NCBI GenBank assembly: GCA_013813605.1
Contig: JACCRL010000100.1
Span: forward strand, 1-8,987
DNA length: 8,987 nucleotides
Origin: Gemmatimonadaceae bacterium
GTDB lineage: Bacteria; Gemmatimonadota; Gemmatimonadetes; Gemmatimonadales; Gemmatimonadaceae
Direction: 5' to 3'
Shown: positions 1 to 6,407 of the stretch, piece by piece
Layout of the letters: each line of letters opens with the position of its first letter
Position numbering within the stretch: the stretch's first letter is position 1
Position numbers and translations under genes: made by a program
The notes under the pieces: model-generated
What the model was told of the DNA's origin: nothing
Database searches by the model: none
What the model saw: the letters and a program-made list of their open reading frames with translations, nothing else

Positions 1-359
1 TGCGCCACAATAACTGCGTGCTGCACGGGGAGGTGGTCGCCTTCATGATGGCGCAGCAGCGCGTCGGTTCCTTCACCCTGAATGCTCCCAATCTCCCCGC
101 GCATGAGCTGTTCACCTCGTGTGAGCCGTGCGCGATGTGCCTCGGCGCATCGCTCTGGAGCGGAGTGCAGCGCATCGTCTGCGGCGCCGCGCGGGAGGAC
201 GCTTCGTTCCTCAACTTCGAGGAAGGTCCTGTGTTTCCGGAATCCTGGAAGTACCTGGAGGATCGCGGCATCCGCGTCGAGCGCAATCTGTTGCGCGAGG
301 AGGCGAGAGTGGTGCTCGAGCTTTACCGTGCTACTGGAGGCAAGGTTTACAACGGATGA
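1..359 (+). CDS. Guanine/nucleoside deaminase-like protein, CDA fold (5' end cut by window edge)
   Basis: Zinc-dependent deaminase of the cytidine deaminase superfamily, likely cytosolic. By context it probably deaminates a purine (guanine to xanthine), feeding the xanthine dehydrogenase encoded opposite; the substrate is inferred. The reading frame is open from base 3, so the N-terminal third is missing. Seen directly: an HGE motif (bases 24-32), where H would be a zinc ligand and E the proton shuttle, and a CEPCAMC motif (bases 120-140) giving the other two zinc cysteines. Most relatives have HAE, so the glycine is a subfamily trait or a change worth checking. The protein ends in a short YNG tail. 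Its TGA stop overlaps the next gene's ATG (ATGA, 356-359), which indicates a shared transcript and translational coupling. It could alternatively act on another aminated base or nucleoside. A GTG at 18 is an internal codon, not the real start, because conserved-looking residues (NNC) precede it. Confidence 0.85.
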   Translation, partial: RHNNCVLHGEVVAFMMAQQRVGSFTLNAPNLPAHELFTSCEPCAMCLGASLWSGVQRIVCGAAREDASFLNFEEGPVFPESWKYLEDRGIRVERNLLREEARVVLELYRATGGKVYNG

Positions 360-1723
360 CCACTGACGATCGCCGGCCACCGGCCACCACTCTGGACGCC
401 GCAATGCTTGGCGAGATGTCCGCCGCGCTCCGCGAAGCGAACCTTTCCTTCGCGCGGTCGCACCCCGGCGAGGGTCCTGGCCGCCAGCCGGTGCACACCG
501 TCTACGGAGGAGCGCAGCTCTTTTCCGCCGACTCGGTCCCCAAGCTCGGCGGGATCGCCCTGCGGGCGATGGAAACCTATGCCGCCCAGCCCGCCGCCCT
601 TGGCGAAGCACTCGGCCTGTCTGGCCATTCGGCGCTCCAGACCATCGACCGGCGCGTCCGGGAAAAACTCGCGCGGGAACCGATCGAGGATTTCCGGATC
701 GATTTCGAGGACGGTTACGGCAATCGGCCGGACGCGGAGGAGGATGGCCATGCTTCCGTAGTCGCGCGCGAAGTCGCGAAGGGGATGCGCGAGGGCACGC
801 TATCGCCTTTCATCGGGATGCGCGTGAAGCCGCTGAACGAAGAGTTGCGCGCGCGCAGCATCCGCACCCTCGACCTTGTGGTGACGGCGCTTGTCGAAGC
901 GGAGGGACTGCCCGAGGGCTGGGTCGTAACGATACCAAAGATCACAATCGTCGAGCAGGTCGAGTACACAGTGGCGGTGCTCCGACGGCTCGAGAAAAAA
1001 CTGGGTCTCGCCGACGGCACGCTGCGCTTCGAGGCGATGGTGGAGACCCCGCAGATCGTGCTCGATTCACGCGGGACATCGCTCCTGCCGCGACTGCTGG
1101 ACGCATCCGACGGACGGCTGAGGGGCGCGCACTTCGGGACTTATGACTATACCGCCGGCATCAACATCACCGCTGCTTATCAGCGCATGCAGCATCCGGG
1201 ATGCGAATTCGCCAAGCATTTCATGCAGGTGGCGTTCGCGGGAACCGACGTCTGGCTCTCAGACGGGTCGACGACGGTGATGCCGGTGCCCGTGCATCGC
1301 GTGGAAAAGGGTGGCAAGGCACTTACGAAGGCACAGCAGGCCGACAATGCGAAAAGCGTTCATCACGCGTGGCAGCTTCACTTTGATGACGTAAAGCATT
1401 CACTCGCCGGCGGATTCTACCAGGGATGGGATCTCCATCCGGCGCAGCTCGTAACCCGGTACGCCGCGCTTTACAGCTTCTTTCTCGATGGAATAGACGC
1501 TGCCGGTGTCCGGCTCAGCAACTTCGTGAGCAAGGCAGCGCAGGCCACGCTCGTCGGTGACGTATTCGATGATGCCGCCACCGGCCAGGGGCTCCTCAAT
1601 TTCTTCCTGCGTGGAATCAACTCGGGCGCGATCACGGAGGAGGAAGCGCTGAAGATGACGGGGCTCACCGCGGACGAGTTTCGTGCCCGTTCCTTCGTGA
1701 AGATCATGCGCGGCAGGAAGTGA
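356..1723 (+). CDS. DUF6986 family protein, HpcH/HpaI aldolase / citrate lyase-like TIM barrel
   Basis: 455-residue protein resembling the DUF6986 family (sometimes labelled 'aldolase' or 'phosphoenolpyruvate kinase' without proof), related to the CitE/HpcH/malate-synthase-like TIM barrels. Superfamily-like motifs appear in the expected order: DFEDGYG at residues 116-122, MRVKP near 155 (R156 as possible substrate/phosphate contact), EAMVETP with E230 as a possible metal ligand, and [10 protein letters not shown] near 259 with D264 as a possible second metal ligand. These role assignments are by analogy. No signal peptide or membrane segment is seen, so it should be cytosolic. The ATG at 356 is chosen because it overlaps the deaminase stop and has an AAGG at 342-345 about 10 nt upstream; the open frame continues upstream but only as a shadow of the deaminase. 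Its stop overlaps the puuD GTG. The chemistry is unknown; handling glyoxylate or ureidoglycolate made by this pathway is an inference. Confidence 0.85.
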   Translation: MTTDDRRPPATTLDAAMLGEMSAALREANLSFARSHPGEGPGRQPVHTVYGGAQLFSADSVPKLGGIALRAMETYAAQPAALGEALGLSGHSALQTIDRRVREKLAREPIEDFRIDFEDGYGNRPDAEEDGHASVVAREVAKGMREGTLSPFIGMRVKPLNEELRARSIRTLDLVVTALVEAEGLPEGWVVTIPKITIVEQVEYTVAVLRRLEKKLGLADGTLRFEAMVETPQIVLDSRGTSLLPRLLDASDGRLRGAHFGTYDYTAGINITAAYQRMQHPGCEFAKHFMQVAFAGTDVWLSDGSTTVMPVPVHRVEKGGKALTKAQQADNAKSVHHAWQLHFDDVKHSLAGGFYQGWDLHPAQLVTRYAALYSFFLDGIDAAGVRLSNFVSKAAQATLVGDVFDDAATGQGLLNFFLRGINSGAITEEEALKMTGLTADEFRARSFVKIMRGRK

Positions 1724-2937
1724 GCGGCAGCGCCATCGAGCTCGTTGACCTGATCGCTCGCTGGATCCACGTGATCGCGGCAATCATGTGGGCGGGAAAT
1801 TCGATGCTCTTCAACTGGCTCGACAGAAACCTCCGCCCAGGCTCACGGGATGCAGCGGGCGGAAATGCCCCTGGCGCACTCGGACAGATCTGGCTGCTGC
1901 ACAGCGGCGCCTTCTACTACGTGGAGAAGACGCTGCTCGGCGGCCAGCCCATGCCGAAGCCGCTGCACTGGTTCAAGTGGCAGGCATATACGACGTGGTG
2001 GAGCGGTATGGCGCTGCTCATCGCGGTTTACTGGTTCGGGGGGCGGGCGCTACTGGAAAACGGATCGGGCGGTCCCGGAAGTCATGCGCATGCGGTGTGG
2101 ATCGCCGCCGGCTCGATTCTCCTGGGCTGGGCGCTCTACGAAGGGATGCAACGATTCGTCGCGCCGCGGCTTCCCCTCGCGGCGAACGTAATCTGGATCG
2201 TTGGCCTCGCCGCCATTTCACTCACGCTGCTTCATTACCTGAATGGCCGCGCCGCCTTTCTGCACGTCGGCGCCATGCTCGGCACCATCATGGCCGCGAA
2301 CGTTTTTTTCACCATCGTCCCATCGCAACGCGAGCTGGTCGCTTCGGTTAACGAGGGCCGCGGCGCCGATCCGGCCGTATCGGCGCGCGCGAAGAGGGTT
2401 TCGATTCACAACAACTATTTCACGTTTCCAGTCATCGTCCTGATGGTGAGCAATCACTTTCCGGCGATGTACGCGGGCCGCTTCAACTGGCTGCTGTTGT
2501 TGACACTGATTGCGGCGGGGGCGGCAGTGAGACATGTACTCAACATCCGCTTCACGCTTCCCTCCTGGCAGCCCATTCTGGCGGCCACAATCACCGCGAG
2601 CGCGATTGCTCTGTTCACGATAATGCGCGTTGGCGCCGAGGCGCCGTCCGTCGTGGCCCCGGCTCTAACCGCGCCGGTGACGTTCGCCGAAGTCCGTCAC
2701 GTCATTGACCGACGTTGTGCCGCCTGCCACTCGTCTCAGCCGAGCGACCTGAGCTTTGGCGCGGCGCCGGGTGGCGTGATGTTCGATACGCCGGAGCAGA
2801 TTCGCGCGCACGCGGAGAGAATTCGCGCGCGCGCCGTCCTCACTCGAACGATGCCGCCGGCCAACAAGACTCTCATCACCGAGTTGGAGAGGGCGATCAT
2901 CGCGAGATGGATCGCGGGTGGGGCAGGCTTGAAGTGA
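1720..2937 (+). CDS. puuD: Urate oxidase (urate hydroxylase) PuuD, membrane-bound with C-terminal cytochrome c
   Basis: 405-residue protein that oxidises urate to 5-hydroxyisourate, passing electrons to its own heme and probably on to the respiratory chain instead of making H2O2 as soluble uricase does. Residues 1-305 match the Urate_ox_N (DUF989) type membrane domain, with about eight hydrophobic segments (roughly 10-30, 89-107, 125-142, 155-173, 179-199, 233-252, 255-274, 286-305). Characteristic stretches are RWIHVIAAIMWAG near the N-terminus and HNNYFTFPV near 230. The tail (about 318-405) is a small cytochrome c with heme motif CAACH (C333, C336, H337) and a likely axial Met378 in TMPP; heme attachment places it on the periplasmic side. 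The start is GTG, overlapping the preceding stop (GTGA, 1720-1723); no other start precedes the first membrane helix. The purine-rich AGGAA abuts the start, so initiation probably relies on coupling. The name puuD is also used for an unrelated E. coli gene. Confidence 0.93.
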   Translation: MSGSAIELVDLIARWIHVIAAIMWAGNSMLFNWLDRNLRPGSRDAAGGNAPGALGQIWLLHSGAFYYVEKTLLGGQPMPKPLHWFKWQAYTTWWSGMALLIAVYWFGGRALLENGSGGPGSHAHAVWIAAGSILLGWALYEGMQRFVAPRLPLAANVIWIVGLAAISLTLLHYLNGRAAFLHVGAMLGTIMAANVFFTIVPSQRELVASVNEGRGADPAVSARAKRVSIHNNYFTFPVIVLMVSNHFPAMYAGRFNWLLLLTLIAAGAAVRHVLNIRFTLPSWQPILAATITASAIALFTIMRVGAEAPSVVAPALTAPVTFAEVRHVIDRRCAACHSSQPSDLSFGAAPGGVMFDTPEQIRAHAERIRARAVLTRTMPPANKTLITELERAIIARWIAGGAGLK

Positions 2938-2939
2938 AC

Positions 2940-2995
2940 GGCAACTGAGAGAGACACAGGTGCGAGATCCCAGAGGCATAGATGCCAGTTGCTAG
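2940..2995 (-). repeat. 56-bp inverted repeat unit, left copy
   Basis: Its sequence matches the reverse complement of 3137-3192 at 47 of 56 positions with no gaps. The unit has its own short terminal inverted repeat, GCAACTG at 2941-2947 and CAGTTGC at 2986-2992. Next to the latter is a small perfect hairpin, GGCAT-AG-ATGCC (2975-2986). It lies directly after puuD, so it would be at the 3' end of that transcript. The strand label is arbitrary, set relative to the right copy. Confidence 0.8.
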
Positions 2996-3136
2996 ACGGA
3001 CCAGGGCCAGAACCAAGAACTTTCAGGGTTTAGAGGCCCGGGGAAATTGCACCTTCCGCATTCTCGGCATCTGATTTGGAGGATTTCGCCGAAACTCGAA
3101 GCTGAGGAAGAGCCGGCTTCAGTGGATGTTGTTCTT

Positions 3137-3192
3137 CCAGCAACTGGCATCTACGCTTCTGGGAGCTGGCATCTGCGTATTTCTCAGTTGCC
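3137..3192 (+). repeat. 56-bp inverted repeat unit, right copy
   Basis: Partner of 2940-2995, with 9 mismatches spread over the unit and both ends best conserved. It carries the same terminal GCAACTG (3140-3146) and CAGTTGC (3185-3191). Inside are two near-identical 14-mers, AACTGGCATCTACG at 3142-3155 and AGCTGGCATCTGCG at 3164-3177 (12 of 14 identical), so the unit itself looks built from a duplicated module. It ends 14 bp beyond the uraH stop on the uraH downstream side. Confidence 0.8.
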
Positions 3193-3206
3193 CTTTGCTT
3201 TGCTGT

Positions 3207-3536
3207 TCAGCTGCCCCGGTAGGTCGAATACCCGAATGGGCTGAGTAGTAGCGGCACATGATAGTGACGCGATGCACCGCTGATCAGGAAGGTCACCACG
3301 ATCTCGTCGTAGAATGCCTCCCGCCCGCTCGTGGAGAAGTAGTCGGCAACAAAAAACTTCAGCGAGTAGGTCCCCTGCTTCACTTCGCTTCCCTCTTTCC
3401 GCAGATCGCTGACGCGCCCGTCGGCGTCGGTTACGCCGGAGCCGATGGTCTCGCCGTCTTTCTCCAGCGTGACACGAATTCCCTGGGCGGGCTTGCCGAG
3501 CGATGTATCAAGAACGTGCGTGCTGAGCGTGCTCAT
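3207..3536 (-). CDS. uraH: 5-hydroxyisourate hydrolase (transthyretin-related protein)
   Basis: 109-residue enzyme that hydrolyses 5-hydroxyisourate, the PuuD product, to OHCU. It has the full length of a bacterial HIU hydrolase and no signal peptide, so it is expected in the cytosol as a tetramer. Diagnostic features are STHVLD at the N-terminus with catalytic His7, TDADGR with Arg41, HYHVP with His93, and the C-terminal family signature YRGS at 106-109. The ATG is fixed by a 4-bp overlap with the uraD stop (3533-3536) and by a good ribosome binding site, AAAGGGG, seven bases upstream. It is the last gene of the minus-strand operon; the repeat-bearing intergenic region follows. All key residues seem intact. 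Confidence 0.96.
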   Translation of the reverse strand: MSTLSTHVLDTSLGKPAQGIRVTLEKDGETIGSGVTDADGRVSDLRKEGSEVKQGTYSLKFFVADYFSTSGREAFYDEIVVTFLISGASRHYHVPLLLSPFGYSTYRGS

Positions 3537-4063
3537 GGTGCGTCCCCTTTCCCGTTCTCGTCCAGAAGTTTGGCCAGCCTCAGCCTGGTGATCTTTCGCT
3601 GCTCCTCGGCGGCGATGCGCAGCTCGACCTCGGGAGCGTTGTCCAGCCTGTTCCGCGCCAGGGTGAGCATCTCCGCGGCGCTTTTTCCGGTCGCGCAGAC
3701 GATGTAGATGTAGCCAAAGCGCCGCTCGTATTCCTGGTTGGCGACCGCGAGCTGATGACGAACGTCGTCGGGCGCGTGCGAAACCTCAGACTGCTCGCCG
3801 GCCGCCCATACACGGGCCTGGTTGGACTGCGAATTCGGTTCCATCTTCGCTCCGATGCGCGGGTGATGCGCAAAGGCCTCGCGCCAGTCGTTTGCGCTCA
3901 GGGACCACCAGATCTCGTCCGCCGCACCGCAGACGGCGCCGCGGGAGCCGAACGGCCGCAGGGCAACCATCCTCTCCACCCACCGCGCCGAGCCGCAGCA
4001 AGCGCTGAACATTTCGCCCGCACGATCGGCCGGCAGTGCATCCAGCTCGGATACATCGGTCAT
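3533..4063 (-). CDS. uraD: OHCU decarboxylase
   Basis: 176-residue enzyme that decarboxylates 2-oxo-4-hydroxy-4-carboxy-5-ureidoimidazoline (the UraH product) to S-allantoin. Length is normal for a stand-alone UraD. Motifs seen: HPRIG at 67-71, whose His67 is the expected catalytic base; GEQ at 89-91, supplying the expected acidic residue; and a conserved substrate-loop region FGYIYIVCATGKSA at 116-129. No targeting signal is present, so it is cytosolic. The ATG overlaps the alc stop (4060-4063), and its own stop overlaps the uraH start, so alc-uraD-uraH form a tightly coupled run. UraH and UraD are separate proteins here, not fused as in some bacteria. Confidence 0.95.
   Translation of the reverse strand: MTDVSELDALPADRAGEMFSACCGSARWVERMVALRPFGSRGAVCGAADEIWWSLSANDWREAFAHHPRIGAKMEPNSQSNQARVWAAGEQSEVSHAPDDVRHQLAVANQEYERRFGYIYIVCATGKSAAEMLTLARNRLDNAPEVELRIAAEEQRKITRLRLAKLLDENGKGDAP
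3544..3550 (-). promoter_or_regulatory. Ribosome binding site of uraH
   Basis: On the minus strand this reads AAAGGGG, seven bases before the uraH ATG and inside the end of uraD. It is the clearest Shine-Dalgarno-like sequence in the operon. It suggests that uraH can be initiated independently as well as by coupling to uraD. Confidence 0.6.
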
Positions 4064-5076
4064 TGCCGCTTTCGGTTTTCCGTGCGGCCAAACACGCGAA
4101 GCCTGGCGACTCCGCCATCGGGGTAGATGTTCAGCCTGACGTGCGTGGCCGGTGCGGCGGCAACACTATCCCAGCGATGCCGCTTGTGCGGCTCGAGCGG
4201 GGAATGCACCAGCACTTTCCACTTCGCCTTGTTGAGGTTGATGGAATTCGGCGCATCGCAATGCTCCAGCATGCAGCTTCCCGGAGCGTTTCCCTTGAAG
4301 TGATCTGTATCGAGCTCGACGCGCTCGATCGTACCCCGCCGGGCGAGGCGGACTATTGCCCAGTCGTGCCCCGGCCCGCGCCGGCGCTTCGTCTCCCACC
4401 CATCGCCCATGTGCGTCGAGCGGCCGGGGAGGATGAGGTTCTGCCGGTTTCCGTAATGCATGTCGCTGCACGACACGACGTAACCGCCGTGAGCGAGAGC
4501 GGCGAGGTCGATCTCCCGCGCGAAGACGCTTTCATCCGGCACCACGTCACCATGGACGCGGAAGCGGGCGACTCCGCCGTCGGGAAAGATGTTGAGGCGG
4601 AGGTGGGTAAAGCGCACTCCGCTCTTGATCGTGAAAGGATTCAATGTGTTGCCCGCGAGATCTGATTTCCTGAGCAGCGGCTTCCACGAGGTTTCTTCGC
4701 TGGCGAGCCGCTTTGCTGATGGATTGCCTTCGACCGCGCAGGCATCGATGCTCGCCTGCTCGGGATAGTTGCCGGTGAAAAAGCTCGTATCGATCACCAC
4801 GCCGCGGACGATGCCAGGAATGCCAAGGCGCAGAATAGCCCAATCGTAGCCGGGCGTGCGCCGGCGGCGCGTCTCCCAGCCGTCCATCCACTTGCCGCGA
4901 TCGGTGTACTCGCCTTCGCGCCAGACCGCCGCGCCCGCTTTGACCAGGTTCTCCTTGGGGGCGAAAAAGTCGTCGTTGGCGGCCACGACTTCACCACCCA
5001 GACGCTCCGCGGCAAGGTCGGGCAGGTCAGTGAACTTCGGCAACACGGCGGCAGTCTTTTTCGAGGCTGGAGGCAT
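4060..5076 (-). CDS. alc: Allantoicase (allantoate amidinohydrolase, urea-releasing)
   Basis: 338-residue enzyme that splits allantoate into urea and S-ureidoglycolate. It shows the two-domain architecture of the family, an internal tandem duplication. The first repeat is about residues 23-175 and the second about 196-330. Each carries a GWET(R/K)RRR-PG(Y/H)DWA segment (67-80 and 227-240) and an RLNI(F/Y)PDGGVAR segment (160-171 and 314-325). The N-terminal RLGGEV and FFAPKENL blocks (25-45) are typical. The ATG at 5076 lies 26 bp after the allB stop, with only a weak purine-rich stretch upstream. The stop overlaps uraD. Presence of alc rather than an allantoate amidohydrolase means nitrogen leaves as urea and the carbon product is ureidoglycolate; no enzyme for that product is identified nearby. 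Confidence 0.95.
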   Translation of the reverse strand: MPPASKKTAAVLPKFTDLPDLAAERLGGEVVAANDDFFAPKENLVKAGAAVWREGEYTDRGKWMDGWETRRRRTPGYDWAILRLGIPGIVRGVVIDTSFFTGNYPEQASIDACAVEGNPSAKRLASEETSWKPLLRKSDLAGNTLNPFTIKSGVRFTHLRLNIFPDGGVARFRVHGDVVPDESVFAREIDLAALAHGGYVVSCSDMHYGNRQNLILPGRSTHMGDGWETKRRRGPGHDWAIVRLARRGTIERVELDTDHFKGNAPGSCMLEHCDAPNSINLNKAKWKVLVHSPLEPHKRHRWDSVAAAPATHVRLNIYPDGGVARLRVFGRTENRKRQ

Positions 5077-5102
5077 CGGAGATACGCTACTCTTTTCGGC
5101 GG

Positions 5103-6407
5103 TCAGTGGAAGCGGCGATCATCAGCGAAGACGAGTTTCCCGCCCACGAATGTCGCGGCGACGGCACCGAACAGCTCGCGGCCGGCATAAGGGGTGACCT
5201 TGTGCCTGTGCAACAGCCTGGCGGCATCGACGACGAAGCTGGCGTCCGGATCCCAGACCACGACATCCGCGTCGTATCCCGGGGCCAGCACACCTTTCCT
5301 TGCATCGAGACCGGCGAGCCACGCCGGCGCCGCGCTCATCCATTGGGCGATCCGCTCCGGTTTCACGCCTCGCGACCGCGCTCCTGTCCACACCGCTGGG
5401 AGCCCAAGCTGCAATGATGCGATCCCGCCCCACGCCGAGAAGAAGTCGCCGTTCGTCTGCTTCAGCTCCGGGGGACACGGCGAGTGATCCGATGCAACGA
5501 GGTCAATCTCTCCGTCGATCAGCGCCTCCCACAAGCCATCACGTTCCGCCGCGCTCCGGATCGGGGGCGCGCACTTGTACTCCGTTGCCCCATTTGGAAC
5601 GTCCTCGGCCGCGAACGTGAGATAGTGGGGACACGTCTCGACCGATATCGGCAACCCGCGCGCGCGTGCGCGACGAACTATTCCGATCGAGCTGGGCGAT
5701 GACAGGTGGACGATGTGGACCCGTGCCGGAGTGCGCTCCATGAGGCGGACGAGCATCGAAATCGCCGAGCGTTCGGCCTCGGCGGGGCGCGACGCGAGGT
5801 AATCGGCGTAGGCGCTCGATACGGACTGAGACCCGGAGAGACGTGCCGGATCTTCAGCGTGCGCCATCAGCACCAGTCCGGTCCGGAGAAGCAGAGGAAA
5901 CGCCTCTCGCAAGTCGCGTTCGCCCACGGCAGGAAACTCATCCACGCCCGACGGCGTCAGGAAGCACTTGAACGCGCGCACGCCAGCTGCCGCGAGAGGT
6001 TCGATGTGTTCCGCGTTTCCCGGCACGACCCCGCCGATGAACTCGACGTTAACCACGCACTTCCCACGGGCGGCTTCACGCTTCGCACGCAGCGCCTCGA
6101 CCGTCGTCGTAGCCGGCACCGAATTGAGCGGCATGTCGAGCAGCGTCGTCACTCCTCCGGCCGCGGCCGCGCGCGTGCCGGTATCGAACCCCTCCCAGTC
6201 GGTGCGGCCCGGCTCGTTGAGGTGCACATGCGTATCGACGATGCCCGGCATCACCAGCAGGTCGCCGGCTTCGAATGGCGTAACGCGTGACGGCACTTCT
6301 TCCCATTCCGCCACCCGCTCGATCCGGCCCTGCCCGATGTGCAGCGACGCGGCGCGAATACCGGCCGGGGTCAGGACCCGGTGTCCGCGAATGACGAGGT
6401 CTATCAG
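5103..6407 (-). CDS. allB: Allantoinase, probable CTG start
   Basis: Amidohydrolase-superfamily enzyme that hydrolyses allantoin to allantoate. From the proposed start it is 434 residues, near the usual length. Metal-site residues are visible: DTHVH (H60, H62), the carboxylated lysine in AFKCF (K147), His in MAHAED (H183), His in VHLSS (H234) and Asp in SDHSP (D307). The first conventional start in frame is GTG at 6314, but this would delete the N-terminal strand block: codons 6407 to 6315 encode an allantoinase-like beginning (IDLVIRGHRVLTP, then GRIERV). No ATG, GTG or TTG occurs in frame between there and the xdhB coding region. CTG at 6407 overlaps the xdhB stop as CTGA, mirroring the ATGA/GTGA overlaps elsewhere; ATA at 6404 or ATT at 6392 are alternatives. 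The stop is 26 bp before alc. Confidence 0.92.
   Translation of the reverse strand: MIDLVIRGHRVLTPAGIRAASLHIGQGRIERVAEWEEVPSRVTPFEAGDLLVMPGIVDTHVHLNEPGRTDWEGFDTGTRAAAAGGVTTLLDMPLNSVPATTTVEALRAKREAARGKCVVNVEFIGGVVPGNAEHIEPLAAAGVRAFKCFLTPSGVDEFPAVGERDLREAFPLLLRTGLVLMAHAEDPARLSGSQSVSSAYADYLASRPAEAERSAISMLVRLMERTPARVHIVHLSSPSSIGIVRRARARGLPISVETCPHYLTFAAEDVPNGATEYKCAPPIRSAAERDGLWEALIDGEIDLVASDHSPCPPELKQTNGDFFSAWGGIASLQLGLPAVWTGARSRGVKPERIAQWMSAAPAWLAGLDARKGVLAPGYDADVVVWDPDASFVVDAARLLHRHKVTPYAGRELFGAVAATFVGGKLVFADDRRFH

Larger units (their letters stand above)
2938..3206. other. Convergent intergenic region, no gene, with MITE-like inverted repeats
   Basis: 269 bp between the 3' ends of two converging operons. 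I see no credible protein gene. The region contains two 56-bp repeat units in inverted orientation (2940-2995 and 3137-3192) around a centre at 2996-3136 that looks lower in GC than the flanking genes. The motif GGCATCT (or its complement) occurs four times, at 2980-2986 (minus), 3066-3072, 3146-3152 and 3168-3174. The left unit begins two bases after the puuD stop codon. No classical GC hairpin plus T-run terminator is obvious; the large stem formed by the units could serve both directions, but this is inference. I found no convincing target-site duplication. Confidence 0.7.

Noticed and set aside
128..355. 76-codon upstream extension of the DUF6986 reading frame
   Set aside because: It lies wholly inside the deaminase in another frame and is Arg-rich shadow sequence. 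The ATG at 356 overlaps the deaminase stop and begins the recognisable protein.
2941..2992. GCAACTG/CAGTTGC as a simple intrinsic terminator for puuD
   Set aside because: The stem is only 7 bp with a 38-nt loop and no T-run follows. It fits better as the ends of a repeat unit.
3140..3191. CRISPR-like array
   Set aside because: There are only two short internal repeats plus one inverted partner unit, with no regular spacers and no cas genes.
3047..3244. 65-codon plus-strand frame in the convergent gap
   Set aside because: It runs through the repeat unit and into the 3' end of uraH, lacks a ribosome binding site and resembles no known protein.
4036..4665. 209-codon plus-strand open frame antisense to alc
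   Set aside because: It mirrors the alc codons, with no motif or start context; alc shows two intact conserved repeats.
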